Part shown: in pieces, positions 1 through 10,089 of the stretch
How the letters are laid out: every line of letters starts with the position of its first letter
Position numbering within the stretch: position 1 is the stretch's first letter
Assembly (NCBI RefSeq): GCF_009756665.1
Contig: NZ_CP037953.1
Location: forward strand, 62,001-126,000
Direction: 5' to 3'
Length of the DNA: 64,000 bases
DNA from: Permianibacter aggregans
GTDB lineage: Bacteria; Pseudomonadota; Gammaproteobacteria; Enterobacterales; Permianibacteraceae
Notes under the pieces: generated by a model
The model's input: only the letters and a program-made list of their open reading frames with translations
Databases searched by the model: none
What the model was told of the DNA's origin: nothing
Made by a program: the position numbers and the translations under genes

Positions 1-1702
1 GTTGTTGGCCTACGCCGAGGTACATCACACTCGCCCCGCGCGCACGTAGCTTCTCTGCTTGCTCTTGCAGGGGTTGCCATGCAATACCCGCCTCTTCCAT
101 CAACGCGGTGTTCCCCAGCACCAGCTCATGTCCTTCAACCCGGCCTCGAACGCCAATACCGGAAGCGGACTCAAAGGTCTCGGGTTCGGTTAATGCAAGC
201 TTTTTCGTTTTTGCTTCAGCAACCAGGGCATGTGCCAGGGGATGTTCACTACCCAGATCCAAACTCGCTGCCAGTCGCAGTACCTCTTCTTCGGTATATC
301 CTAATGCGCCGATCACGGAGTCGAATGCAGGCTTACCTTCTGTCAAGGTTCCTGTTTTATCAACAATTAAGGTGTCTACCTTGCGCAGATGTTCGATTGC
401 AGCTGCATCTTTGAACAAAATACCCTGACTGGCACCACGCCCGGTCGCCACCATCACTGACATTGGTGTCGCCAAGCCCAATGCGCAAGGGCAAGCGATA
501 ATGAGCACCGCGACTGCATTGATAAATCCAAACGCCCAACTCGGTTCGGGTCCCCATAATCCCCAGCCAAGAAACGTTAAAATCGCAATGCCGATCACCA
601 CTAACACAAAATACCCAGCAACTATGTCGGCCAACCGTTGCAGAGGCGCTTTCGAGCGCTGTGCCTGTGCGACCATCTGGACAATCTGTGAGAGTACGGT
701 CGCAGACCCCACTTTTTCAGCCTGAATAATTAACGCGCCACTGGTGTTGAGCGTGGCACCGATAACGCTGTCCCCTTCTTTTTTGCTGACGGGCATCGGC
801 TCGCCGGTGAGCATCGATTCATCGACTGCACTTTGTCCTTCAAGCACCACACCATCAACGGGAATTTTTTCCCCAGGACGAACCCGCAGGCGATCTCCAG
901 CATGGACATGTGTTAGCGGCACATCTTGTTCTTCACCATTCTCCGAAATACGTCTTGCGGTTTTTGGTGCCAAACCCAACAACGCTTTGATCGCGGCACC
1001 GGTTTCAGAGCGTGCTTTCAGCTCCAGGATCTGACCCAGTAGCGTCAAGGAAATGATCACGGCGGCCGCTTCAAAATAGACTTCCACATGACCCTTAACT
1101 AGAAACGATTCCGGAAAGAGCCCTGGAAACAGGATCGCAACAACGCTATACACATAAGCGGTAGCCGTGCCGAGACCAATCAGGGTCCACATGTTCGGCG
1201 AGCGATTGATGACCGATAGCAACCCTCGATGATAAAACGGCCAGCCCGACCAGAGCGCCACGGGCGTGGAAAGCACGAATTCAATCCATTGCCGCTTACC
1301 TCCGAGCCACTGATCAAAAAAACCGCCCGACATCGCCAGTAGGGTGACAATGATGGTTAGCGGTAATGTCCACCAAAACCGGCGGCGGAAGTCCTCAAGT
1401 TCGGGATTGCGCTCCTCCGTCAGGAGCGGTTGAACGGGCTCAAGCGTCATACCACATTTGGGGCATGTACCTGGACCCGCTTGACGAATCTCTGGGTGCA
1501 TGGGGCAGGTATACTCCACCGTTGCGGCGGAGTTCGCTTCCAGCGAGGTTTCTGGGGTATCACCCAGATACTGTTTCGGATTGGCTTTGAACTTGGTAAG
1601 GCATTTTTTACTGCAAAAGTAATAGGTGTTCCCGTTATGTTCAAGATGATCAAGGCTATCGTCTTTCAACGCCATCCCGCAGACAGGATCCGTAAGGTTC
1701 AT
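1..1702 (-). CDS. copA: Copper-translocating P1B-type ATPase, C-terminal part outside the window
   Basis: Inner-membrane ATPase that pumps Cu(I) (or Ag(I)) out of the cytoplasm. About 567 codons are visible from an ATG at 1702; the frame stays open to base 1. The N-terminus is a YHS metal-binding domain (Cys8, Cys30, Cys34), followed by a heavy-metal-binding segment with CPMHP (about residue 66) and CPKCGM (about residue 80), rather than an HMA domain. Membrane helices follow, then the ion-binding CPC motif (Cys404, Cys406) and the phosphorylation motif DKTGT with Asp448. CPC supports Cu+ specificity in this family. The ATP-binding domain continues past the left edge. It is the last visible gene of a minus-strand copper cluster. 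The family call is secure; the exact metal is inferred from the neighbours. Confidence 0.93.
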   Translation of the reverse strand, partial: MNLTDPVCGMALKDDSLDHLEHNGNTYYFCSKKCLTKFKANPKQYLGDTPETSLEANSAATVEYTCPMHPEIRQAGPGTCPKCGMTLEPVQPLLTEERNPELEDFRRRFWWTLPLTIIVTLLAMSGGFFDQWLGGKRQWIEFVLSTPVALWSGWPFYHRGLLSVINRSPNMWTLIGLGTATAYVYSVVAILFPGLFPESFLVKGHVEVYFEAAAVIISLTLLGQILELKARSETGAAIKALLGLAPKTARRISENGEEQDVPLTHVHAGDRLRVRPGEKIPVDGVVLEGQSAVDESMLTGEPMPVSKKEGDSVIGATLNTSGALIIQAEKVGSATVLSQIVQMVAQAQRSKAPLQRLADIVAGYFVLVVIGIAILTFLGWGLWGPEPSWAFGFINAVAVLIIACPCALGLATPMSVMVATGRGASQGILFKDAAAIEHLRKVDTLIVDKTGTLTEGKPAFDSVIGALGYTEEEVLRLAASLDLGSEHPLAHALVAEAKTKKLALTEPETFESASGIGVRGRVEGHELVLGNTALMEEAGIAWQPLQEQAEKLRARGASVMYLGVGQQ

Positions 1703-1749
1703 GTATCTTCCCTCTTGCTCCTAACCGATGCTAATGGTTAAACGTGCAT

Positions 1750-2136
1750 TCATGGAACGGCTGGTTGCAATGCCGACGACTCCGACATTAGCGCGTTCAT
1801 TTGTTCCAATGTTTGCTTTAGATCAACTAATGTCGTGTCAGTAATGTCGATATAATTGATCCGATAACGACTCATCGCTTCTTTCACATGCGGAAAGTCT
1901 CTGATCATGGCATCCCTTAGGGTGTGAATCCGATTTTCCAGGATACGAACCTGTTGTTGCAGTAACTCGAGCCGCTGCTGAGTGTTCAGTGACCCGTTGA
2001 TCGCGGCATGCAACGCCTTGGACTGTTTCAGATTTTTACTCAGTTCAGTCTTGGGGTCCGTACCACTATGAGCAATCACTGTTGCCGGCAGTATGATGCT
2101 CAGACTCAACAGCAATGTTCGCGTTAGAAAGTGCAT
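1750..2136 (-). CDS. Small periplasmic protein of the copper cluster
   Basis: 128 residues with an N-terminal signal peptide (hydrophobic core about residues 5-20, likely cleavage after Ala22). The mature part is helical, rich in Gln, Leu and Arg, with a probable coiled coil around residues 45-80. I see no cysteine and no clear metal-binding motif. It starts almost directly after the cytochrome c gene, so the two are probably co-transcribed. I do not recognise the family. A role in periplasmic copper handling is suggested only by its neighbours. Confidence 0.7.
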   Translation of the reverse strand: MHFLTRTLLLSLSIILPATVIAHSGTDPKTELSKNLKQSKALHAAINGSLNTQQRLELLQQQVRILENRIHTLRDAMIRDFPHVKEAMSRYRINYIDITDTTLVDLKQTLEQMNALMSESSALQPAVP

Positions 2137-2137
2137 T

Positions 2138-2704
2138 TCAGTGCCCCTGGTGAGATGCGTCAGGCGTTTTGTTCGATGAACGCCCAGTAAGAATCTGATA
2201 CTGAATTGGCGTCATATCTGGGAGTTTTTGCAGGAATGCCACCATTTCCCAAATCCGCTGATCGTCATGAGTAATCCCCCAAGCAGGCATCCCCGACGCT
2301 TTAATGCCATGCTTGATCACCCAAAATTGACGCGCAGCTGTCAGCTCCTTCGACTCGGCATGCCCATGTTCAGCGTTCGACTGTGTCAAATTTGGCGGTG
2401 CTGGATACAAGCCTAAACTGAGATCACTGGACGCTTGCCCTGGTTTGAGATGACAACCCGTGCACATCGCATCGTAATCGGCGCCTCCACGAATCAACCA
2501 ACTCGGATCATCCAGCGGTGGCACTTTGATCCCTGCGCTGGCATTGCTGATTGCCCGTTCGCGCAACAATGTTAATGCCTCCGTAGTAACGGAATAGTGT
2601 GGAACATCCGCGCCTATGGGATACCACCCGGTCCAGGCAAAAACCACCATCCCCAGAAACAACACAACCACGGTGGCGATAACATCGATTAGCAGTCGTT
2701 TCAT
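2138..2704 (-). CDS. Membrane-anchored monohaem cytochrome c
   Basis: 188 residues. One N-terminal membrane helix (about residues 7-28) anchors a periplasmic cytochrome c domain. The haem site CTGCH is at residues 81-85, and the Met in the GIKASGMPAWG stretch (about residue 137) is the likely sixth ligand. The C-terminus is His-rich (ends SHQGH). It sits between a methyltransferase and a small periplasmic protein in the copper cluster. Such cytochromes may take electrons from copper oxidation or pass them to the chain; that role is inference. Confidence 0.85.
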   Translation of the reverse strand: MKRLLIDVIATVVVLFLGMVVFAWTGWYPIGADVPHYSVTTEALTLLRERAISNASAGIKVPPLDDPSWLIRGGADYDAMCTGCHLKPGQASSDLSLGLYPAPPNLTQSNAEHGHAESKELTAARQFWVIKHGIKASGMPAWGITHDDQRIWEMVAFLQKLPDMTPIQYQILTGRSSNKTPDASHQGH

Positions 2705-2721
2705 CGGTGCACGCTTTCCTT

Positions 2722-3399
2722 TTATGAATTGAATGGCTTGTATGCCAAATGCAAACTTAATGTACCGAAAATGGTATTGAAATGCTTGACGGTTTCAATG
2801 CTCTGAAATCCTGTTATTTCCAGCATCAGCTTCAACTTGCCATCTAGGTTCTCTTGCGTATTGCTGTACCCATCCAGCCACTGGACTGGTTTAAAAAGAT
2901 AACGCATAACCAGTGAGCTCGGCTCGCCCCAGTCTGCAATACCAAATCGCCCGCCAGGCTTGAGTACACGCATAATTTCAGTGGCGACAGCCAGCTTTTC
3001 CTGCCACTGCAAGTGATGAAAGAAAAGGCTGCTCACCACACAATCAAATGTGTTAGGCGCGAAGTTTAGTTTGTCAGCCCATGACTGACTAAACTGCACA
3101 TGAAAGCGTTGACGACGGACTTTCTGCTGGGCGATATCAAGTATGTGTTTATCCGCATCAATGCCAAAAACCAATGCGTAGGGTTGTGCAGTTTTAGCCA
3201 TCAATGCCAAAGTTCCGGTGCCACAGCCGACATCGAGGACATGCTCGCCCGCTTCGATTTTCACCATGTCCAATAATGCATGTTTAGTGGTGTGCTCGCG
3301 CGTGGAATACTTCACGACCCGGTCATACATCGGGGTGAGCCACTGGTATCGCAAGGCAGCAATATAGGCTTTTTCATTCGCAGACATATGTTTTGACAT
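2722..3399 (-). CDS. Class I SAM-dependent methyltransferase
   Basis: 225 residues with the SAM-binding motif I LDVGCGTGTLAL at about residues 55-66, an acidic residue after the next strand (GIDAD) and the motif IV region DCVVSSLFFHH. It looks like the UbiE/Methyltransf_11 type. The substrate cannot be read from the sequence. It lies inside the copper cluster, 17 bases upstream of the cytochrome gene, so it is probably part of that operon. Confidence 0.85.
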   Translation of the reverse strand: MSKHMSANEKAYIAALRYQWLTPMYDRVVKYSTREHTTKHALLDMVKIEAGEHVLDVGCGTGTLALMAKTAQPYALVFGIDADKHILDIAQQKVRRQRFHVQFSQSWADKLNFAPNTFDCVVSSLFFHHLQWQEKLAVATEIMRVLKPGGRFGIADWGEPSSLVMRYLFKPVQWLDGYSNTQENLDGKLKLMLEITGFQSIETVKHFNTIFGTLSLHLAYKPFNS

Positions 3400-3456
3400 A
3401 ACGCTCCCTTCATCCCCGCCGCCGAATCGGGCGGCAGGGAATGGTTTTCCTTAGGC

Positions 3457-3762
3457 TCACTTTTCCTCGTTATGGTCGTGTTTCTTCTTCTTTGCCTTTT
3501 TCTTCTCTGTTTCGGTGGCTTTTTCATCCGGCGTGACTTTTTCCTTGGCTTTTTCCATTTCGTCATGACATTGCTTCATCATGGCTTGCATGACTGGATC
3601 AGTCATATCCATCTTGCTATGGTCCATGTCTTTCATGCTGCTACAATCCACGGCTTCCTTTTCCTTCTCATGCTCACTGGGATCATGAGCAAAACTCTGT
3701 GAGGACACTCCCGAAAACAATGCTGTGGTAAGCATCAAAACCATTTTCCGATTCATATTCAA
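3457..3762 (-). CDS. Met/His-rich periplasmic protein of the copper cluster
   Basis: 101 residues with a signal peptide (cleavage expected after SFA, about residue 25). The mature chain begins HDPSEHEKE and contains a Met/His/Asp stretch (MKDMDHSKMDM), a Cys-His pair (KQCHDEM) and a Lys-rich tail ending KKKKHDHNEEK. Met and His clusters of this kind often bind Cu(I) and Cu(II) in the periplasm. I do not recognise a named family. A role as a copper chaperone or buffer is inferred from composition and position. Confidence 0.75.
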   Translation of the reverse strand: MNMNRKMVLMLTTALFSGVSSQSFAHDPSEHEKEKEAVDCSSMKDMDHSKMDMTDPVMQAMMKQCHDEMEKAKEKVTPDEKATETEKKKAKKKKHDHNEEK

Positions 3763-3842
3763 TCTCCAACTCAGTAGGGTGCAGTCAACCTGTACATCTC
3801 TGCGAAGTCATGGCACCGAATCATGACCCCAACACTACATGC

Positions 3843-4814
3843 TCAAAACCAAAACCTTACACCTGCCACCCAGTATGTTTCGCGGGGTTCCTCGAATCGT
3901 TGACGACGAAGCTCTGCCGTATCGCCGTACGCGTATTCCTGCTCTACTCCAATATACGGAGCGAACTGGCGGGAGAATTCGTAGCGAAACCGCAGCCCAA
4001 ATGTACCGGTAGCCAGTCCTTTTCCTATGCCATTTGGCGCGTCAGCCTTACCAAAAGCCTCCACCTCCATCACCGGCACTAGGATCAATCGTTGAGTAAA
4101 TACAACATCGTAAGACGCAGATAGGCGTAATGCACTCCTTCCTTGTTCGCCTAAGTACAGCCCGCCATCAACTTCAAACCAATACGGTGCCAAACCCTGG
4201 ATGCCCAAGGCCAACCAGCGGCGATCAACGTCCTCACCTTTGTCGAAGCGTGCCCCCAATTGCGCGTCCCAAAACGACGCAATGGCGTGACTCCATAGCA
4301 GCTCACTTCGCGCTTCACCCACGCGACCCTTTGAAAACGCTCCTTCTGCTTTAACCGTTAAGCGGTCATAGGTTCGTCCATACCAGGCTTGCGCATCGTA
4401 AGCACCAGCTCCCCCCGCGTTCAGGTCTTGATACTCGAACTCCTCAAACATCACCGCGGCGAACCATTTTTCATCCATCAATCGCAATTTGCCGTCACGG
4501 GCAACGAAATACGGCCCTTCTCCTCGTTTAAGTCCATCGCTCCATTGGTCTGGATCGCGTGCAGAGACAGGTGCATCAGTCTTACGGTTGCTCACAGAGT
4601 CGTGATCGTGTTGCGACTCTCCTGGTGCCGCAGTGCTGTCCTGCGTTTCGCTCATTCGATGGGCGGAATGTGCGTTAGCAAGCTTGGGTTTGGCCGCATT
4701 ACTTGCCGGATGTTCGCTGTAATCGGACTGTTCGCGCTTCGGTGGATCGGCGAACACATTGCCCGAAAGGGGAAGCAGCGTGAAAACAGCCCACACTCCC
4801 AAATGACGACTCAT
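3843..4814 (-). CDS. copB: Copper resistance outer-membrane protein B
   Basis: I choose the ATG at 4814, whose first bases overlap the TGA of the multicopper oxidase gene (ATGA), giving 323 residues with a signal peptide ending near VFA. An upstream in-frame start at 4880 would lie inside the oxidase gene and is less likely. After a His/Asp-containing linker (SQHDHD), the C-terminal 200 residues look like a beta-barrel, with alternating hydrophobic residues and a final Phe, as in the CopB/PcoB family. These proteins work with CopA in periplasmic and outer-membrane copper resistance. Confidence 0.9.
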   Translation of the reverse strand: MSRHLGVWAVFTLLPLSGNVFADPPKREQSDYSEHPASNAAKPKLANAHSAHRMSETQDSTAAPGESQHDHDSVSNRKTDAPVSARDPDQWSDGLKRGEGPYFVARDGKLRLMDEKWFAAVMFEEFEYQDLNAGGAGAYDAQAWYGRTYDRLTVKAEGAFSKGRVGEARSELLWSHAIASFWDAQLGARFDKGEDVDRRWLALGIQGLAPYWFEVDGGLYLGEQGRSALRLSASYDVVFTQRLILVPVMEVEAFGKADAPNGIGKGLATGTFGLRFRYEFSRQFAPYIGVEQEYAYGDTAELRRQRFEEPRETYWVAGVRFWF

Positions 4815-6589
4815 GACACCACCACTTCGCGAAACATGCCCGCATCCATGTGGAATAACAGGTGACAATGCCACGCCCATCGGCCCAGCGCGTCCGCCGT
4901 AACTTGAAAGCTTATCCGTTGCGCAGGTTGAATGGGGATGGTATGGCGCCGAGCAAGAAAGTCCCCTTTGTCGTTTTCAAGTTCGCTCCACAAACCGTGC
5001 AAATGCATCGGATGTGTCATCATCGTATCGTTTTGCAGAATTACTCTGACTCGTTCACCATGACGAAAATGTACTGGTGTAGATTGCCCAAATTCGACGC
5101 CATCAAATGACCAGCTGTACCGCTCCATATTCCCGGTCAAGTGCAATTCGACTTCACGAGCCGGCATTCTTTCATCCATTGGGCCGCCAATCGTTCGCAG
5201 ATCATCAAGTGTCAGGACACGACGACCATTGTTTCGCAAACCAATGCCCGGATCGTCCAGGTTAGTTCTCGGCGTATCCACTCGCATGTCAACGGTTGCA
5301 CCATATTCGGTTCGCGCATGCCGCACGAGCTGTGATGGCGCTGCGAGTGAATCATGACCCGTGTGCTGAGATGCCCCCATTCGATGTGCACTATGGTCCA
5401 TGGCCATTTTTCCATGCATTTCGTCGTGGCCTCCGTGAGTACCAGCACTAGCGCCCATTGTCCCCATCATGTCGGTCATCGACAGCCATTGCGGCGAATC
5501 CATGTCAGGAACCGGCGGCTGCACTTCTGGTGTCGTACCGAGTGTTCCTCGCACAAAGCCGGTTCTGTCCATCGTTTGCGCAAAAATCGTGTGCGCATCT
5601 TCATCAGTACGCACGATGACGTCATAGGTTTCTCCCGGTCCGAAGCGAAACTCTTCACACGTCACGGGCTCAACATTCTGTCCATCAGCTTGTACAACCA
5701 CCATTTTTAACCCGGGAACACGAACATCGAAAAATGTGTTGCTGGAGCCATTGATAAATCGCAAACGGACCCGCTCTCCTTTTTTTACCACCCCGAACCA
5801 ATTGCCTGCGGCCGTTCGGCCATTCATTAAAAAAGTTAAGGCGCTAGCAGAAAGGTCAGCGAGATCAGTTGGGTTCATCCGCATCTCATTCCACATTTGT
5901 CGTTTGCTAATTGCGGCGGACATGCCCAGCACTCTGGCATCATGAAAAAAATCGGCGACCGTTGGCTGATTGAAATTGTAGTAGTCGCTTTGATGCTTCA
6001 ATCGAGCAAACACCGCCATCGGATCGTCATCCGTCCAATCCGAAAGTAGAACGACATGATCGCGCTCGGCGTTGATACCATCGCCACTTTTCGGCAGGAT
6101 GATGATCGCGCCATACATCCCGGTCATTTCTTGAAAACCGCTATGGGAGTGGTACCAATACGTACCGGATTGCTGTACTTTGAATTGATATGTGAAGGTT
6201 TTTCCTGGAGCAATGCCATCGAAACTGATGCCCGGGACCCCATCCATTTGAAATGGAAGAATTATACCGTGCCAGTGAATCGACGTAGTTACACCGAGCT
6301 TGTTCGTCACACGAATGGTAACGGTGTCGCCTTCTCGCCAAACCAGTGTAGGAGCGGGAATCGAGCCATTGATAGTGGTCGCGAGTCGGCTTACTCCTGA
6401 GAAATTGACCTCGGTCTCCGATACGATTAAATCAAATGTGTGCCCGGTCAAAATGGCTGGGACATTCTCCGTTATGCGGTTCCCCATCGTATCGGCCCGT
6501 AACCCCGACGGTAATGAGAGCCATATGCCGCTGGCCATAGCACCATAGAGGAACTGTCGTCGTGATAAACGGGGTAGCAACGGATTCAT
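4811..6589 (-). CDS. copA: Copper resistance multicopper oxidase (CopA/PcoA type)
   Basis: Periplasmic oxidase thought to convert Cu(I) to the less toxic Cu(II). The ATG at 6589, preceded by a GAGG sequence, gives 592 residues; a GTG at 6616 is an alternative start. The N-terminus has a Tat signal with SRRQFLYG. Type 2/3 copper motifs HWHG and WYHSH are in the first cupredoxin domain; HPMHLHG and HCHLLFHMDAGM (type 1/2/3 ligands) are near the C-terminus. A Met/His-rich insert (for example MDHSAHRMG) lies in the middle, as in PcoA. It is the first gene of the operon and is divergent from the response regulator gene. This is a different protein from the P-type ATPase also called CopA. Confidence 0.95.
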   Translation of the reverse strand: MNPLLPRLSRRQFLYGAMASGIWLSLPSGLRADTMGNRITENVPAILTGHTFDLIVSETEVNFSGVSRLATTINGSIPAPTLVWREGDTVTIRVTNKLGVTTSIHWHGIILPFQMDGVPGISFDGIAPGKTFTYQFKVQQSGTYWYHSHSGFQEMTGMYGAIIILPKSGDGINAERDHVVLLSDWTDDDPMAVFARLKHQSDYYNFNQPTVADFFHDARVLGMSAAISKRQMWNEMRMNPTDLADLSASALTFLMNGRTAAGNWFGVVKKGERVRLRFINGSSNTFFDVRVPGLKMVVVQADGQNVEPVTCEEFRFGPGETYDVIVRTDEDAHTIFAQTMDRTGFVRGTLGTTPEVQPPVPDMDSPQWLSMTDMMGTMGASAGTHGGHDEMHGKMAMDHSAHRMGASQHTGHDSLAAPSQLVRHARTEYGATVDMRVDTPRTNLDDPGIGLRNNGRRVLTLDDLRTIGGPMDERMPAREVELHLTGNMERYSWSFDGVEFGQSTPVHFRHGERVRVILQNDTMMTHPMHLHGLWSELENDKGDFLARRHTIPIQPAQRISFQVTADALGRWAWHCHLLFHMDAGMFREVVVS

Positions 6590-6681
6590 CGCCTCAGGGT
6601 CTCCATAATCGGGCACAGCAGCTCAACTCTCACATCGAATTGGAGTAACGATAGGCGTTCTGGCCTGACCCACACGTGACG

Positions 6682-6717
6682 CCAACATTACATGTATGTA
6701 ATGTTGGTGTAATGTTG
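6682..6717. promoter_or_regulatory. Probable CopR/CusR-type operator with three half-sites
   Basis: A palindrome with perfect 11-base arms (CCAACATTACA and TGTAATGTTGG) and a 4-base spacer spans 6682-6707. A third half-site, TGTAATGTTG, follows directly at 6708-6717 as a direct repeat 11 bases on. It lies between the divergent multicopper oxidase and response regulator genes. Position and CATTACA-type half-sites fit the cop boxes known for CopR-like regulators. Binding is inferred. Confidence 0.75.
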
Positions 6718-6818
6718 ATGTGCGACTGCAGCCTATATGCTGCCTACGAATGAATGCCGGCAGGCATGCTATGCCATGTCATCGCTATTTCGTGATGATT
6801 TTTGCTTAAGGTAATTAC

Positions 6819-7514
6819 ATGCGAATTTTGATAGTCGAAGATGAACTCAAAACGGGTGAATACCTTCAGAAAGGTTTGAGCGAGTCTGGATTTCGCGTGG
6901 ATCTGGCTCGTTCAGGCCTTGAGGGTCATCACTTGGCCATGACGGAGCAGTATGCCCTGATCATTCTTGATGTCATGTTACCGGACATTGATGGGTTTAG
7001 AATTCTCCGCGCACTGCGAGAGGCAGGACGTAGCGAACCAGTGCTGTTTTTGACCGCTCGAGATAGCACCGACGATAAAGTAGCGGGTCTGGATCTGGGG
7101 GCAGATGACTATTTGGTGAAACCATTTGTATTCGCCGAACTGCTAGCCCGCGTACGGATGTTGTTGCGCCGTGGAACGGCCAACATCCTACCTGACAAAA
7201 TGGAGGTTGCGGATTTAGTCCTGGATTTGGCAAAGCGTCGAGCTACACGTTCCGGGCATCGGCTAGCGTTGAGCCAAAAAGAATTTTCATTATTGGAATT
7301 GCTTGTACGTCGTCGAGGTGAGGTGCTGCCTCGCTCCCTGATTGCCTCACAAATCTGGGACATGAACTTCGACAGCGACACGAATGTGATTGATGTGGCG
7401 ATTCGACGGTTGCGGGTGAAAGTTGACGAAGGTTTCGCTCCTAAACTTATTCATACGGTGAGGGGAATGGGGTACACGTTGGACATCGAAGAGACGGACC
7501 ATGTCCCGCATTAG
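6819..7514 (+). CDS. copR: Heavy-metal response regulator, OmpR family
   Basis: 231 residues. The receiver domain covers residues 1-120, with acidic residues Glu7, Asp8 and Glu9, phospho-acceptor Asp51, Thr79 and Lys101. The C-terminal winged helix (about 130-225) is of the OmpR/PhoB type. The sequence pattern matches the CopR/CusR/IrlR heavy-metal group. An AAGG site precedes the ATG. The gene is divergent from the copper operon across a strong palindrome and overlaps the kinase gene by 14 bases, so it very likely controls the copper genes. Whether it senses copper or silver is not visible. Confidence 0.93.
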   Translation: MRILIVEDELKTGEYLQKGLSESGFRVDLARSGLEGHHLAMTEQYALIILDVMLPDIDGFRILRALREAGRSEPVLFLTARDSTDDKVAGLDLGADDYLVKPFVFAELLARVRMLLRRGTANILPDKMEVADLVLDLAKRRATRSGHRLALSQKEFSLLELLVRRRGEVLPRSLIASQIWDMNFDSDTNVIDVAIRRLRVKVDEGFAPKLIHTVRGMGYTLDIEETDHVPH

Positions 7515-8913
7515 TCGTCATTCCCTCTCATTGTCATTCCGGGTAATGACCTTCGTAACCATTGCTATCAGCTTAAGCTTATGGTTGATTTTTGAGTTGG
7601 TCACACGATCGATTGAACATCACTTCGTGATACAGGATGCCGAAGAATTGGAGGTTATTAGCAATGCTGTTTTTCAAGCTCTGGAGAAAAGCCTTGAAGA
7701 AGGCGATCATTCCACGCTCAAGAATGCGGTGACGGGACACCATGGTGTCCACTATCAAGTGCAAGACAGCAAGGGAGAAATTCTTTTTCGTTCATCACCT
7801 CAACCATTCGAACATGGCACCATGACCACACCTCTAACAATTCTCGTACGAAACGAGGCGCTTTTGGTCTGGGACGCAGATGGTGTTGCCTACCGAGGAA
7901 CGGTAAAAAAGCGAAACATTCACAGTCAAGAATTCCGAGTTCTGGCGGCGATGGAAATGACCTTTCATTTAGAGTTTCTTTCCGCTTTCCAGGTGAGTTT
8001 TACCTGGATATTGTTCGGGACGGGCATTATTACGTTATTCGCTGCCTGGTATGGCATTCATCAGGCGCACGGGCCGATTCGGGCATTGAGCAATCAAATC
8101 AAGAAAGTGCACACTGGCCGACTGGATTTACGGCTTGATGAGTTAACCGTGCCTAGTGAACTTCGCGCGTTGGTCAGATCGTTCAATGCCATGATTATGG
8201 AACTGGAATCAGGATTCAAAAGACTGGCAAATTTTTCCGCCGATATCGCCCATGAACTCAGAACGCCGTTAACTAATATCATCACTCAATCTCAAGTGGG
8301 TGTACAAAAACAAAGGAGTGCAGAAGAGTACCGTGATTTACTGTATTCGAATCTGGAAGAACTGGAGCGGCTGGCAAAAATGGTAAACGATATGCTCTGG
8401 TTGGCAAAATCAGAGAATGGTCTGATTCGCACGCATCCCGTCACCATTCTTTTGGAAGAAGAGTTCAATTCGCTGTTCGAGTACCTTGAGCCGGTCGCGG
8501 AAGAAAAGTCTCTAGCCTTTTCGCTTAAAGGGGAGTCATGCACATTCAGTGGTGATCGGGATATGCTCCGTCGTGCTTTTGCCAACCTGCTCAGCAACGC
8601 AATCCGTCACACTCCGGCCAATAACACGATCACTGTTCACATCGAGCAACAAGACAAAAGCTCGATCGAAATACGCATCCAAAATCCCGGCGAAATCATC
8701 CCGTCAGAGCATCTGGGCCGAATTTTTGACCGCTTTTACCGAATAGATCCGTCACGACAACGTCACAGCGACGGTGCTGGGCTAGGATTGTCTATTGTCA
8801 AATCAATCATTCAAGCACACGGTGGCACCATAAATGCGGAGTCAGCGCATGGTGTGACGACTTTTATCATTACTATGCCATTTGTGGCGGCCCAAACTGA
8901 ATATCCATCCTGA
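7501..8913 (+). CDS. copS: Heavy-metal sensor histidine kinase
   Basis: 470 residues. Two membrane helices (about 15-35 and 165-185) enclose a periplasmic sensor region, followed by a HAMP domain. The phospho-acceptor is His251 in [12 protein letters not shown]. The ATPase domain carries the N box [11 protein letters not shown] and the G box GAGLGLSI. The architecture is that of CusS/CopS kinases, which sense periplasmic copper or silver. It overlaps the response regulator gene by 14 bases and forms one transcription unit with it. Confidence 0.93.
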   Translation: MSRISRHSLSLSFRVMTFVTIAISLSLWLIFELVTRSIEHHFVIQDAEELEVISNAVFQALEKSLEEGDHSTLKNAVTGHHGVHYQVQDSKGEILFRSSPQPFEHGTMTTPLTILVRNEALLVWDADGVAYRGTVKKRNIHSQEFRVLAAMEMTFHLEFLSAFQVSFTWILFGTGIITLFAAWYGIHQAHGPIRALSNQIKKVHTGRLDLRLDELTVPSELRALVRSFNAMIMELESGFKRLANFSADIAHELRTPLTNIITQSQVGVQKQRSAEEYRDLLYSNLEELERLAKMVNDMLWLAKSENGLIRTHPVTILLEEEFNSLFEYLEPVAEEKSLAFSLKGESCTFSGDRDMLRRAFANLLSNAIRHTPANNTITVHIEQQDKSSIEIRIQNPGEIIPSEHLGRIFDRFYRIDPSRQRHSDGAGLGLSIVKSIIQAHGGTINAESAHGVTTFIITMPFVAAQTEYPS

Positions 8914-9037
8914 TTGATAGGTCTCTCTATCTTATCAGGAACATCCGACGTCATCAGCACCCTCAGTACCATTGTCGGTGCCCTTGAAAGTTGAGTCCTT
9001 ATTTCTAGCCTCATTTACGACATGACGTAGAGAATCA

Positions 9038-9946
9038 ATGAAAAAAGCTGATGGAAAACCAAGGCAAAATTTATCCGTGGTTTTTGGCGCCACGCTCACC
9101 ATGCTGCTTTGGGCTATGTGTTTTCCGCTTATTTCGATAAGCCAAACGTATGCCCCGATCATGTTAACCGCGACGTTACGTGCGATCATCGCCGGTGGCT
9201 TCTTGATATTTTTCGCGGGGCTATTGCGACGGCCGATCCCCAACACAACGCGCAGTTATGCGTATCTTTCGGCTATCGCGTTTTTTGCGACCAGCGTGGG
9301 CTTTTGGGGAATGTTTTATGCGGGTCGCCTAATCAGTCCTGGGCTCGCTACGGTACTCACCAACACACAGCCATTGATCGCTGGTTTGCTTGGGTGGTGT
9401 ATATTAAACGAGAGGGTTGGGAAACAATCGTTGGTTGCCTATGCAGTCGGATTTCTCGGCATTGTTGTAATCAGTGGGGACAGCATTTACTCCTCTGACC
9501 CCCAATCGCTAAGTGGCATTACCTATGTGGTGATTGGCGCTACGAGCATCGCGATTAGCAATGTTTTATTGAAAAAAATCGCCAGCCATGTTGATGTACT
9601 CTATGCGATGGGATTGCAACTATTGCTTGGAGCCTTGCCTCTCCTGTTGTTAGTCCTGCTTCAGGCCCCCATGACGATTCAATGCTGTGATATTAAGTAT
9701 TTATGGCTCATCGTACTAATGGCAGTGCCGGGTACAGCCCTGCCCTTTGCCATATGGTTCTGGTTAATGGAAAAGGCTCCGCTTTACCAGCTGAATGTTT
9801 ATAGTTTTCTGACGCCGATATTTGGCTTGTATTTCGGCTACATGTTCTTTTCTGAGTCGCTGTCATTTGCTCAGTGGTTAGGGGTGATTTTGGTGATCTT
9901 CGCCATTCCTTTGGCGAGCATTTCACCAGGGCAGAAAACCACATAG
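9038..9946 (+). CDS. EamA/DMT-family membrane transporter
   Basis: 302 residues, nearly all hydrophobic, with about ten membrane helices arranged as two EamA repeats (about residues 12-145 and 160-295). The family exports amino acids, metabolites or drugs; the substrate here cannot be read. It follows the sensor kinase gene after 124 bases on the same strand and may or may not be co-transcribed. Confidence 0.88.
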   Translation: MKKADGKPRQNLSVVFGATLTMLLWAMCFPLISISQTYAPIMLTATLRAIIAGGFLIFFAGLLRRPIPNTTRSYAYLSAIAFFATSVGFWGMFYAGRLISPGLATVLTNTQPLIAGLLGWCILNERVGKQSLVAYAVGFLGIVVISGDSIYSSDPQSLSGITYVVIGATSIAISNVLLKKIASHVDVLYAMGLQLLLGALPLLLLVLLQAPMTIQCCDIKYLWLIVLMAVPGTALPFAIWFWLMEKAPLYQLNVYSFLTPIFGLYFGYMFFSESLSFAQWLGVILVIFAIPLASISPGQKTT

Positions 9947-10089
9947 CCAATGGACCTTGAAACATCACTTCATCCGCAAGCAAATGCCATTTGTAAAACT
10001 TGTGAGCAGTCCAAGTTATTTGTCATGCGTACCGATGAACAATGACGCTTGAACTACTTTGAGCCGCGCATTGCAATTCCAGTAAACGC

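Noticed and set aside
3472-3702. A hydrophobic frame opposite the Met/His-rich gene
   Set aside because: Phe/Leu-rich composition comes from the Lys/Glu/Met codons of the real gene read backwards.
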